Shown in pieces: positions 8,126-12,808 of a DNA stretch of 13,992 nucleotides. This DNA comes from Deltaproteobacteria bacterium. GTDB lineage: Bacteria > Desulfobacterota > BSN033 > UBA1163. A program made the position numbers and the translations under genes. Each line of letters opens with the position of its first letter. Position 1 is the stretch's first letter. The notes under the pieces were generated by a model. It was not told the DNA's origin. It was given only the letters and a program-made list of their open reading frames with translations, and did no database searches. The stretch spans positions 1-13,992 of the forward strand of contig VGSD01000017.1 of the NCBI GenBank assembly GCA_016875155.1. The letters run 5' to 3'.

Positions 8126-8929
8126 TTAAGATTTTATCCTAATCCCTTTTCGCATCTGATCGGGTGTTAGTGAAAAGAGGCTATCTAAAAAGGCGGACTT
8201 AAATGTCCCTGGCCCTTTTGCAAGAAGGGCTGCCTGTTCTCCAGCCAGACCGAAGAAGGCTATTGCACTCACTGTAGCCATTACTGGGTCCTTCTCCACG
8301 GCATTGAAGGCTCCGAGGACTGCCGTGAGCATACAGCCCATACCCAGGACCTTTCCCATCATCGGGTGGCCATTCTCCACAATCACTCTCTTTTCGGAAG
8401 AGACGATCAGATCCTGCGGACCACTTGCCACAACAACTGCACCTGTCATTTTAGATAGATGCTGGGAGGCCTGGTTCAGGTCCTCTGGACCGGTAACCGA
8501 ATCCACTCCGGCTAAATGGCTCTCCTGACCTGCAAGTGTTCCGATTTCAGCCTGATTTCCCCTAATCACCGTAAGCCGCAGTATGGATAAAATCCTTTTA
8601 CAGGATTCTATGCGAAACTTGGATGCAGCCGCTCCGACCGGGTCAAATAGGACCGGATGGCCATCCTTGTTCGCCTGAAGGCCTGCCAGAAGCATGGCTT
8701 CAATGCGAACCGGTGAAGGGGTTCCCAAGTTGAGCACCAATGCATCTGTCCTTGAAGTGATCTCCTCAACCTCTTCAGGAGCAGTGGCCATGATGGGTCG
8801 AGCGCCAATGGCCTGAAGTGCACTTGCAACATCATTGGCCGTGACCCAATTGGTGATAGCATGGACAACAGGTTTCTGTTTTCGAACAGTAAGAGGGACT
8901 TGTAGGAGGCGTTCGGCCTGAAAGATCAT
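8126..8929 (-). CDS. thiM: hydroxyethylthiazole kinase
   Basis: ThiM phosphorylates 4-methyl-5-(2-hydroxyethyl)thiazole with ATP. This is the salvage route to the thiazole half of thiamin, which ThiE then joins to the pyrimidine half. The 267 residues match the family length. Visible motifs are the N-terminal VVHAITNWVTAND (21-33), DPVGAAAS (96-103), RGNQAEI (123-129) and the anion-hole/catalytic loop VLGMGCMLTAVLGAF (194-208), in which Cys199 corresponds to the family's active-site Cys. The usual Thr of the TGxGC motif is Leu here, a mild deviation. The start ATG has AAAGGAGAG close upstream. It is the first gene behind the TPP riboswitch, followed by thiW, ecfA and ecfT. No thiD or thiE is in the window, so later steps must be encoded elsewhere. 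Confidence 0.96.
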   Translation of the reverse strand: MIFQAERLLQVPLTVRKQKPVVHAITNWVTANDVASALQAIGARPIMATAPEEVEEITSRTDALVLNLGTPSPVRIEAMLLAGLQANKDGHPVLFDPVGAAASKFRIESCKRILSILRLTVIRGNQAEIGTLAGQESHLAGVDSVTGPEDLNQASQHLSKMTGAVVVASGPQDLIVSSEKRVIVENGHPMMGKVLGMGCMLTAVLGAFNAVEKDPVMATVSAIAFFGLAGEQAALLAKGPGTFKSAFLDSLFSLTPDQMRKGIRIKS

Positions 8930-8949
8930 GGCTCTCTCCTTTAACAGTT

Positions 8950-9093
8950 GCTGAAAAAGGCATTCTTCCCAAGGTGCTCAAAAAAGCCAGGATGCAAGGC
9001 TCCCGAAATCCTGAGAAGTGAGGCGTACTTGGACGTACGCCGCAACGACGAAGGATGAAGGAAACGCCGCAGACTGACGTTTTTCAGCACCTT
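8950..9093. repeat. palindromic repeat element inside the thi leader
   Basis: The left arm AAGGTGCTCAAAAA (8971-8984) and right arm TTTTTCAGCACCTT (9080-9093) are inverted with one mismatch. A second candidate left arm, GCTGAAAAA (8950-8958), also pairs perfectly with 9080-9088, as if the left end were partly duplicated. The centre holds a perfect 7-bp hairpin, GGCGTAC (9022-9028) with GTACGCC (9035-9041), and a 6-base loop. It lies between the riboswitch terminator and the thiM ribosome site, so it is transcribed whenever the switch is open. There is no coding content. It fits a dispersed repeat or MITE remnant. Confidence 0.65.
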
Positions 9094-9102
9094 GTTAGAA
9101 AT

Positions 9103-9127
9103 AAAAAAACCGGCCCCGGAGGGTCGG
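9103..9127 (-). terminator. riboswitch-controlled intrinsic terminator of the thi operon
   Basis: Read on the minus strand, CCGACCC and GGGCCGG form a stem (9110-9127) with one A-C mismatch, capped by the stable tetraloop UCCG and followed by seven U residues (9109-9103). The ascending arm CGACCCUCCG (9126-9117) can instead pair with CGGAGGGAUCG (9159-9149) at the 3' edge of the TPP aptamer, with one bulged A. That gives an antiterminator. TPP binding should lock the aptamer and let the terminator form. Confidence 0.85.
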
Positions 9128-9144
9128 CATCTTTTTTAAGTAAT

Positions 9145-9243
9145 CTGTCGATCCCTCCGCTGGTATTATCCAGGTCAGGTTCAGCGGGTCGGTGACTGTA
9201 CGGTCACCCTCTCAGCCAGGTCCATCCCAACTCCCCGCGACAA
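9145..9243 (-). promoter_or_regulatory. TPP riboswitch (THI element)
   Basis: On the minus strand the conserved aptamer segments appear in order: CGGGGAG near the 5' end, GGCUGAGAGGG (about 9217-9207), GACCCGCUGAACCUGA, and CUGGAUAAUACCAGCGGAGGGAU cut short here as GGAUAAUACCAG then GGAGGGAU. The closing P1 helix pairs UUGUCG (9243-9238) with CGACAG (9150-9145), including one wobble. The optional helix GGUGAC/GUCACC between the core segments is also present. The aptamer is about 99 bases and is followed after 17 bases by the terminator. It senses thiamin pyrophosphate and should shut off thiM, thiW, ecfA and ecfT when thiamin is plentiful. Confidence 0.96.
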
Positions 9244-9256
9244 GCTGATGAATTTT

Positions 9257-9353
9257 ACCCCGTTAGAAAGCCCCGATGCTTGCCCCGTACGAAGTTCTAC
9301 TTCTATCGGGGGTGAGCCTTTCCGTTAGAAGGGCGATGCTCTTCTAACGGGGT
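9257..9353. repeat. three-arm nested palindrome at the 5' end of the thi transcript
   Basis: ACCCCGTTAGAA (9257-9268) is perfectly inverted as TTCTAACGGGGT (9342-9353). A third arm, CCGTTAGAAG (9322-9331), also pairs perfectly with CTTCTAACGG (9341-9350), so the 9341-9353 arm has two exclusive partners. Between them CCCCGAT (9271-9277) pairs with ATCGGGG (9305-9311), enclosing GAAGT/ACTTC (9291-9295/9299-9303). The predicted transcript start is near 9355, so this structure would form the first 97 or so bases of the mRNA, just before the TPP aptamer. It may be a dispersed repeat or a leader element. Confidence 0.7.
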
Positions 9354-9361
9354 TTACTAAA

Positions 9362-9390
9362 TATATAGGACAGGTTGAAGATGAAGTCAA
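9362..9390 (-). promoter_or_regulatory. sigma-70-type promoter of the thi operon
   Basis: On the minus strand TTGACT (9385-9390) is followed after exactly 17 bases by TATATA (9362-9367), each five of six consensus matches. Transcription would begin near 9355, at the edge of the nested palindrome, giving a leader of about 425 bases that contains the riboswitch. No feature is visible between this promoter and the cspA terminator (9391-9440). Confidence 0.75.
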
Positions 9391-9440
9391 GTTAGTCGTA
9401 ATGAATAAGGGGGAAAGGGGAAGGGGATGATGGAGATTGT

Positions 9441-9476
9441 AAAAAAGGCTCCAGTAAAGATACCTGGAGCCTTTTT
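9441..9476 (-). terminator. intrinsic terminator of the cold-shock gene
   Basis: AAAAAGGCTCCAG (9442-9454) and CTGGAGCCTTTTT (9464-9476) form a perfect 13-bp stem with a 9-base loop. On the minus strand it ends in a U-run (9446-9441), 24 bases after the cspA stop codon. Its symmetry would let it act on the plus strand too. Confidence 0.88.
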
Positions 9477-9499
9477 CGAAGTTTGAAGATTTTTTTGTT

Positions 9500-9703
9500 T
9501 TAGCTTACCACAACAACATTTGTTGCCTGGAGCCCCTTTGGACCCTGGGAAACCTCGAACTCGACCTCATCGCCTTCGTAAAGAGATTTAAAACCATCCC
9601 TTTTAATAGCGGAGAAGTGAACGAAGACATCATTTCCGTCGTCTCTGGAAATGAACCCGAAGCCCTTCTTCTCATTAAACCATTTTACACGACCTTTGGC
9701 CAC
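9500..9703 (-). CDS. cspA: cold-shock domain protein, CspA family
   Basis: This single-domain RNA/DNA chaperone melts mRNA secondary structure. The 67 residues are standard for the family. They include the nucleic-acid-binding motifs RNP1 KGFGFISR (13-20) and RNP2 VFVHF (26-30), and the N-terminal KGxVKWFN signature (3-10). The start is GTG, set by an almost ideal Shine-Dalgarno AAGGAGGTGA six bases upstream. The gene is monocistronic, with a leader of about 135 bases and its own terminator. The leader is strongly structured, as known for cold-shock genes, but here it includes a terminator-like hairpin. The paralogue within the Csp family cannot be assigned, and induction by cold is not shown by the sequence. 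Confidence 0.96.
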   Translation of the reverse strand: MAKGRVKWFNEKKGFGFISRDDGNDVFVHFSAIKRDGFKSLYEGDEVEFEVSQGPKGLQATNVVVVS

Positions 9704-9722
9704 TACAACTCACCTCCTTTCC

Positions 9723-9737
9723 ACTTTAGACTAAAGT
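9723..9737. repeat. small palindrome beside the cspA ribosome site
   Basis: ACTTTAG-A-CTAAAGT is a perfect 15-base palindrome with a central A. It lies directly upstream of the cspA Shine-Dalgarno sequence in the leader. As RNA it could form a 5-bp stem with a 5-base loop next to the ribosome site. It could instead be a DNA-protein site. Confidence 0.4.
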
Positions 9738-9761
9738 AAGTTGTAATAGCCTTTGGTCCCT

Positions 9762-9799
9762 AAAAAAAAGCCACAAAAGTTTTCAGAAGCACTTTTGTG
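9762..9799 (-). terminator. terminator-like hairpin within the cspA leader
   Basis: CACAAAAGT (9772-9780) pairs perfectly with ACTTTTGTG (9791-9799). On the minus strand the hairpin is followed by GGC and then eight U residues (9769-9762). It lies 95 bases after the metallophosphoesterase stop codon and could terminate that transcript. It also lies downstream of the predicted cspA promoter, so it would act as an attenuator of cspA. Confidence 0.7.
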
Positions 9800-9845
9800 A
9801 CCTTTCGTTGATCCAAAACTAATACTTCTTACAACCTACGATAAT

Positions 9846-9874
9846 AGTATCGCACAATACTTATTAAAAGTCAA
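9846..9874 (-). promoter_or_regulatory. predicted promoter of the cold-shock gene
   Basis: On the minus strand TTGACT (9869-9874) is followed after 17 bases by GATACT (9846-9851), a -10 with four of six matches. The setting is AT-rich. The predicted start is near 9839, giving a long leader typical of cold-shock mRNAs. Confidence 0.55.
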
Positions 9875-9893
9875 AGCATTTTTTAAAAAATCT

Positions 9894-10784
9894 TTAAAAA
9901 TTAGAATGATCTATGATATCGGAAAGATAGGTATGCTTGAGTGTCTCTTTGAGCCTTTCGATTTCAAAGGTGACAGCGTGGAGTGTTTTCGAAATGAGCT
10001 GTCCCGGATTGATGGCAAGGGTCTGGCCAATCCACTCAAAATAGGAACCTGAGAGCTGTGGGGATTCATGGATATGGCCATTGAGGTTGAGCAGAGGTTG
10101 GTACAATTCAATGAAGGCTTTGAGAGCACGACTTCCTGCTGATTTTCCTCCCTGAATCTGATCAAGCCGTGTCCCAAAAGGAGGGGAATGCGTCAGATAG
10201 ATCGCTCTCTTCAAGGAAACGGGTTTTGGGAGTAGGTTCAAATCCTCTTGAATCGTTTCCCGGTTCCTAAGGTAGAGATAGGGATCGATGGCTGTTAGCT
10301 CGTCACCCTGTTCAGAACTTCTGATGTAAGATGGATTCTTTTGGGGAGGCCAGGGCGATTCATTGTCATCCATCTTTTCATAATCCTTAGGCCGAAAAGG
10401 AGTTGGCGGGACAAAAGGGTAACCGATGATTTCGTATCCGTTTCTAAGCTGGTAGATTTTCTGATTGAGATCGACTATTCCCTCCACAGGTTCTTTAAAA
10501 AAATAAGGATAACCCAGGTCCCAGTTTCCGGGAATAAGAAAGAGATGTTTGACATCGGTCATTTTCATTATTCTTTTAAAGAAAGAAAAGAGAAACTGGT
10601 CGATAAAGGTCTTCTGGTTGGGAATCATGTCCTCGTAGCGTTTCGTTGGAGGGAAGGACGGGAGGAGGTCGCCCCCTAATAGGATGATCTCTGCGGATGA
10701 AGATTGGGTTAACTCCAGGAGTTGTTCGTAGAGATAGATCTCGCCATGAAGATCGGAAGCATATAACCATTTCATTTCGATCAT
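9894..10784 (-). CDS. calcineurin-like metallophosphoesterase
   Basis: The 296-residue protein has the full dinuclear-metal motif set of the family: DLH (Asp11, His13), GGD (Asp39), GNWD (Asn87), THS (His199) and GHIHE (His237, His239). All metal ligands are present, so it should hydrolyse phosphomonoesters, phosphodiesters or nucleotides. The substrate cannot be told from sequence. It has no signal peptide or membrane segment and is probably cytoplasmic. The ATG at 10784 has only a weak GGAT nearby. A second ATG at 10775 is equally possible, and both precede the first motif. It starts 18 bases after the stop codon of a small zinc-ribbon gene on the same strand, so the two form an operon. Confidence 0.9.
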   Translation of the reverse strand: MIEMKWLYASDLHGEIYLYEQLLELTQSSSAEIILLGGDLLPSFPPTKRYEDMIPNQKTFIDQFLFSFFKRIMKMTDVKHLFLIPGNWDLGYPYFFKEPVEGIVDLNQKIYQLRNGYEIIGYPFVPPTPFRPKDYEKMDDNESPWPPQKNPSYIRSSEQGDELTAIDPYLYLRNRETIQEDLNLLPKPVSLKRAIYLTHSPPFGTRLDQIQGGKSAGSRALKAFIELYQPLLNLNGHIHESPQLSGSYFEWIGQTLAINPGQLISKTLHAVTFEIERLKETLKHTYLSDIIDHSNF

Positions 10785-10802
10785 TGATCCAAAAGAATGA
10801 AT

Positions 10803-10961
10803 CTATACCTCATAGTCCTCAACAAGGATCCATTTATCTTTCCCCCTGATCAGTTTGAAGGATACTTTGCAGAAGGAACAGAGAACAAAGTCCCCTGGTC
10901 TTTCATCACCATCCAGGGGAATATCGGCATCACAAATCGGACATTCTAGTTCAATGGACAT
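10803..10961 (-). CDS. small LysW-like zinc-ribbon protein, 52 residues
   Basis: Translating the minus strand from the ATG at 10961 gives 52 residues beginning MSIELECPICDADIPLDGD and ending VEDYEV. Two Cys pairs, C7-x2-C10 and C28-x2-C31, form a rubredoxin-like zinc ribbon with the spacing seen in LysW-type proteins. LysW is the amino-group carrier of lysine and arginine synthesis and ends EDWGE with a functional C-terminal Glu. This protein ends EDYEV, so a carrier role is doubtful. AAGGAG stands seven bases before the ATG, and an in-frame stop two codons upstream excludes a longer start. It is followed after 18 bases by the metallophosphoesterase. It could be a metal sensor or a partner of that enzyme, but this is conjecture. 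Confidence 0.8.
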   Translation of the reverse strand: MSIELECPICDADIPLDGDERPGDFVLCSFCKVSFKLIRGKDKWILVEDYEV

Positions 10962-10982
10962 CGATCATCTCCTTTAAGGATA

Positions 10983-11011
10983 AACGTATTTGAAATAATT
11001 AAAAAAATCAA
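10983..11011 (-). promoter_or_regulatory. possible promoter of the zinc-ribbon/phosphoesterase unit
   Basis: On the minus strand TTGATT (11006-11011) is followed after 17 bases by TACGTT (10983-10988) in AT-rich DNA. The -35 is good but the -10 is weak, and the resulting leader would be only about 15 bases. Treat as tentative. Confidence 0.3.
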
Positions 11012-11025
11012 GCTATCATCCTTTT

Positions 11026-11042
11026 CCCCTAAAATGTAGGGG
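11026..11042. promoter_or_regulatory. inverted repeat, possible operator in the divergent promoter region
   Basis: CCCCTA (11026-11031) and TAGGGG (11037-11042) are perfect inverted copies separated by five bases. The site lies between the predicted promoters of the divergent genes, upstream of both -35 boxes. This is a typical place for a regulator shared by both directions. No regulator gene is adjacent. Confidence 0.35.
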
Positions 11043-11055
11043 GTGAATATTTTTC

Positions 11056-11082
11056 TTGCATCGGGGTACAAAATCTTATAAA
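11056..11082 (+). promoter_or_regulatory. possible promoter of the WxPGxW lipoprotein gene
   Basis: TTGCAT (11056-11061) and TATAAA (11077-11082) are good -35 and -10 matches, but the 15-base spacing is shorter than ideal. The predicted start is near 11090, giving a leader of about 20 bases. Confidence 0.35.
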
Positions 11083-11109
11083 TATTAATACATAGCAGGA
11101 GGAATTCCT

Positions 11110-11418
11110 ATGGATAAGAAATTAATTATTCTCTTTTTATTGGTTACTATCTGTGGGATGGCAATCTTTTTATGGGGTTGCCCGCCCCGTGTGGTCTATG
11201 TCAGGCCACCCGAACCCAGGGCTGAGGTTTACGGACCCCCTCCCTATCCTGACGCTGTCTGGCGGCCAGGACACTGGGAACATCGCGGAGGGGATTGGGT
11301 CTGGATTCCTGGTCGCTGGCATAGACGTCCGCAGCCTCAAGCGGTCTGGGTCCCGGGGCACTGGGAACCGAGAGGAAGAGGATGGGCGTGGAGACCAGGT
11401 CGCTGGGAGTATCGCTGA
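11110..11418 (+). CDS. WxPGxW (YXWGXW) repeat lipoprotein
   Basis: The 102-residue protein starts with a Lys-containing head and a hydrophobic stretch (residues 5-22), then LWGC with Cys24 as the probable lipidated residue. Trp at -2 is unusual for a lipobox. The mature part is Pro-, Arg- and Trp-rich and holds four copies of the unit WxPG[HR]W (WRPGHW, WIPGRW, WVPGHW, WRPGRW). These are arranged as two longer near-repeats of about 28 residues. This matches the YXWGXW repeat family of short envelope proteins with no established function. An AGGAGG lies seven bases before the ATG. It is followed by an inverted repeat and then tatA, and co-transcription is uncertain. The Trp/Arg-rich basic surface might bind cell-wall polymers, which is inference. 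Confidence 0.85.
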   Translation: MDKKLIILFLLVTICGMAIFLWGCPPRVVYVRPPEPRAEVYGPPPYPDAVWRPGHWEHRGGDWVWIPGRWHRRPQPQAVWVPGHWEPRGRGWAWRPGRWEYR

Positions 11419-11439
11419 GTATAAATAGTTCGGAGCAAT

Positions 11440-11505
11440 GAGTTCGGAGTTCGGGGCTAATAATTTTAATTAAAGTTTTTACTCCGAGCTAAAAACTCCG
11501 AACTC
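11440..11505. repeat. 12-bp inverted repeat between the lipoprotein gene and tatA
   Basis: GAGTTCGGAGTT (11440-11451) is perfectly inverted as AACTCCGAACTC (11494-11505) around a 42-base AT-rich centre. Extra partial copies of the GTTCGGAG unit occur at 11429-11436 and, inverted, at 11481-11488, so the arms look built from a short repeated unit. No T-run follows, so it is not a clear terminator. It is probably an intergenic repeat. Confidence 0.6.
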
Positions 11506-11525
11506 CAAACTTGTGGGGTTAAAGC

Positions 11526-11810
11526 ATGTTCGGTTTGGGATTGCCTGAAATTCTGATCATTCTCGTCATCATCCTTGTCCTCTTCGGGGCGAAACGACTC
11601 CCTGAAATCGGCGAAGGTCTCGGGAAGACGATCAAAGAACTGAGAAATATTAGGGGAGAAAAGAAATCGGAGAAGGTTCAGAATGATCAGAAGGGAAGTA
11701 TAATTTCAGATATTAAAAAAGAGGTGGATGAAATCCCAGGTTTGAAAGAAGCCAAAGAGATTAAAAAAACCGCGGATAAGGTAAAAAACTTTACAAAACT
11801 TTTGAAATAA
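11526..11810 (+). CDS. tatA: TatA/TatE-type twin-arginine translocase subunit
   Basis: TatA forms the size-adjustable pore that moves folded twin-arginine proteins across the inner membrane. The 94 residues show the family plan: a short N-terminus with a polar Glu8, one membrane helix (about 6-20), the Phe20-Gly21 hinge, an amphipathic helix (RLPEIGEGLGKTIKELR, 24-40), and a charged Lys/Glu-rich tail. Gln is common at position 8 in enterobacterial proteins, while Glu is usual in many other phyla. tatB and tatC are not adjacent, so this may be a stand-alone tatA. The ribosome site is weak (GGGG about nine bases upstream). The next gene, panB, has its own strong ribosome site 127 bases on. Confidence 0.93.
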   Translation: MFGLGLPEILIILVIILVLFGAKRLPEIGEGLGKTIKELRNIRGEKKSEKVQNDQKGSIISDIKKEVDEIPGLKEAKEIKKTADKVKNFTKLLK

Positions 11811-11827
11811 ACCATTTCAAATTTCTT
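11801..11827 (+). terminator. weak terminator-like hairpin at the tatA stop codon
   Basis: TTTGAAAT (11801-11808) pairs perfectly with ATTTCAAA (11814-11821) around a 5-base loop that includes part of the stop codon. The T-rich TTTCTT follows. The stem is AT-rich and therefore weak. Confidence 0.4.
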
Positions 11828-11845
11828 GGACCATCATTCTAACCC

Positions 11846-11870
11846 AGATCTTGACCGTGATTCAGGATCT
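11846..11870. repeat. imperfect palindrome between tatA and panB
   Basis: AGATCTTGA (11846-11854) and TCAGGATCT (11862-11870) are inverted with one mismatch. The surrounding words CCCAGATC-TGA and TTCAGGAT also occur in the element at 8005-8097, so this may be a decayed relative of that repeat. The remainder of 11871-11925 shows no clear promoter. Confidence 0.4.
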
Positions 11871-11937
11871 CCCCCCATAGATCTATTTACATGAAAACAA
11901 CATTTGATCCCATGAAAATAAATTTAGGAGGCAAAAG

Positions 11938-12807
11938 ATGAAGAAAAAGTTAACTCGATTTGATCTTCAAAAGATGAAGGAGTCTGGCCAGAAAGCAGTC
12001 TGGGTGACGGCTTACGATTTCTGGACCGCCCAGTTTGCTGAACAGGCAGGTATGGATATGCTACTGGTGGGCGATTCCCTTGGAATGTGTATCTATGGCT
12101 ACGAGGGGACCGTTCCTGTCACCATGGATCAGTGCATCTATCATTCGGAAGCAGTGCGCAGAGGCGCTCCGAATACTTTTATTATCGGAGATATGCCTTT
12201 TCTCTCCTATCAGGTCAACGCTGACGAGGCTGTTCGAAATGCAGGACGCTTTTTCAAAGAGGCGAGGGTGGATGCCATCAAACTTGAGGGAGGCCGGAGA
12301 GTCTGCCCCCAGATCAGAGCCATCTCCGATGGAGGGATGCTTGTCATGGGCCACATTGGCCTTACCCCTCAGAGCTCCGGGCAATTAGGTGGATTTAAGG
12401 CTCAGGGTCGAACTGTTGAAGCAGCACTAGAGCTAATCGAAGACGCCCGAGCTGTTCAACAGGCAGGGGCTTTCTCCATCCTCGTGGAGGCGGTTCCACC
12501 AGAGGTTTGTAAGATCATTCGAAACGATTTGACCATCCCGGTTTCCAGTATTGGAGCCGGGGTTGATGCGGATGGACAGGTGATGATCTGTAGCGATATC
12601 CTGGGAATCTTCCAGGCCTTCACTGCAAAATTTGTAAAGAAGTATGCGAATCTCGGAGGGGAAACGTTGAAAGCCATGGAGGCTTACGCAGATGATGTGA
12701 GAAAGGGAAAGTTCCCAGAAGCCCAGCACACATACAATATGGTCGAAGGAGAACTGCCGAAGTTGAAGGCAGCTTTGAAAAAATTTAAGTCGGCTCAGAA
12801 AAAATAA
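11938..12807 (+). CDS. panB: 3-methyl-2-oxobutanoate hydroxymethyltransferase (PanB family)
   Basis: PanB transfers a hydroxymethyl group from methylene-tetrahydrofolate to ketoisovalerate, giving ketopantoate for pantothenate and CoA synthesis. The 289 residues form the expected TIM barrel. The metal and catalytic residues are present: Asp46 (VGDSLG), Asp85 (IGDMPF), Lys115 and Glu117 (KLEGG), and Glu184 (LVEAVP). GHIGLTPQS (138-146) and IGAGVDADGQV (205-215) are also recognisable. Some positions differ from what I recall of canonical PanB: VSSIGAGVDADG instead of xIGIGAGPxCDG, and MICSDILG instead of LVxHDLLG. The protein is therefore a somewhat divergent member. AGGAGG lies seven bases before the ATG. 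The next gene, an FGGY kinase, starts one base after its stop, and neither panC nor panD is nearby. A different aldol-type substrate is possible. Confidence 0.88.
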   Translation: MKKKLTRFDLQKMKESGQKAVWVTAYDFWTAQFAEQAGMDMLLVGDSLGMCIYGYEGTVPVTMDQCIYHSEAVRRGAPNTFIIGDMPFLSYQVNADEAVRNAGRFFKEARVDAIKLEGGRRVCPQIRAISDGGMLVMGHIGLTPQSSGQLGGFKAQGRTVEAALELIEDARAVQQAGAFSILVEAVPPEVCKIIRNDLTIPVSSIGAGVDADGQVMICSDILGIFQAFTAKFVKKYANLGGETLKAMEAYADDVRKGKFPEAQHTYNMVEGELPKLKAALKKFKSAQKK

Positions 12808-12808
12808 T

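Noticed and set aside
4928..8929. carB as the last gene of the thi operon
   Set aside because: A 237-base gap contains a palindromic cluster and a near-consensus promoter (TTGACA-17-TATACT) directly upstream of carB, and the functions are unrelated.
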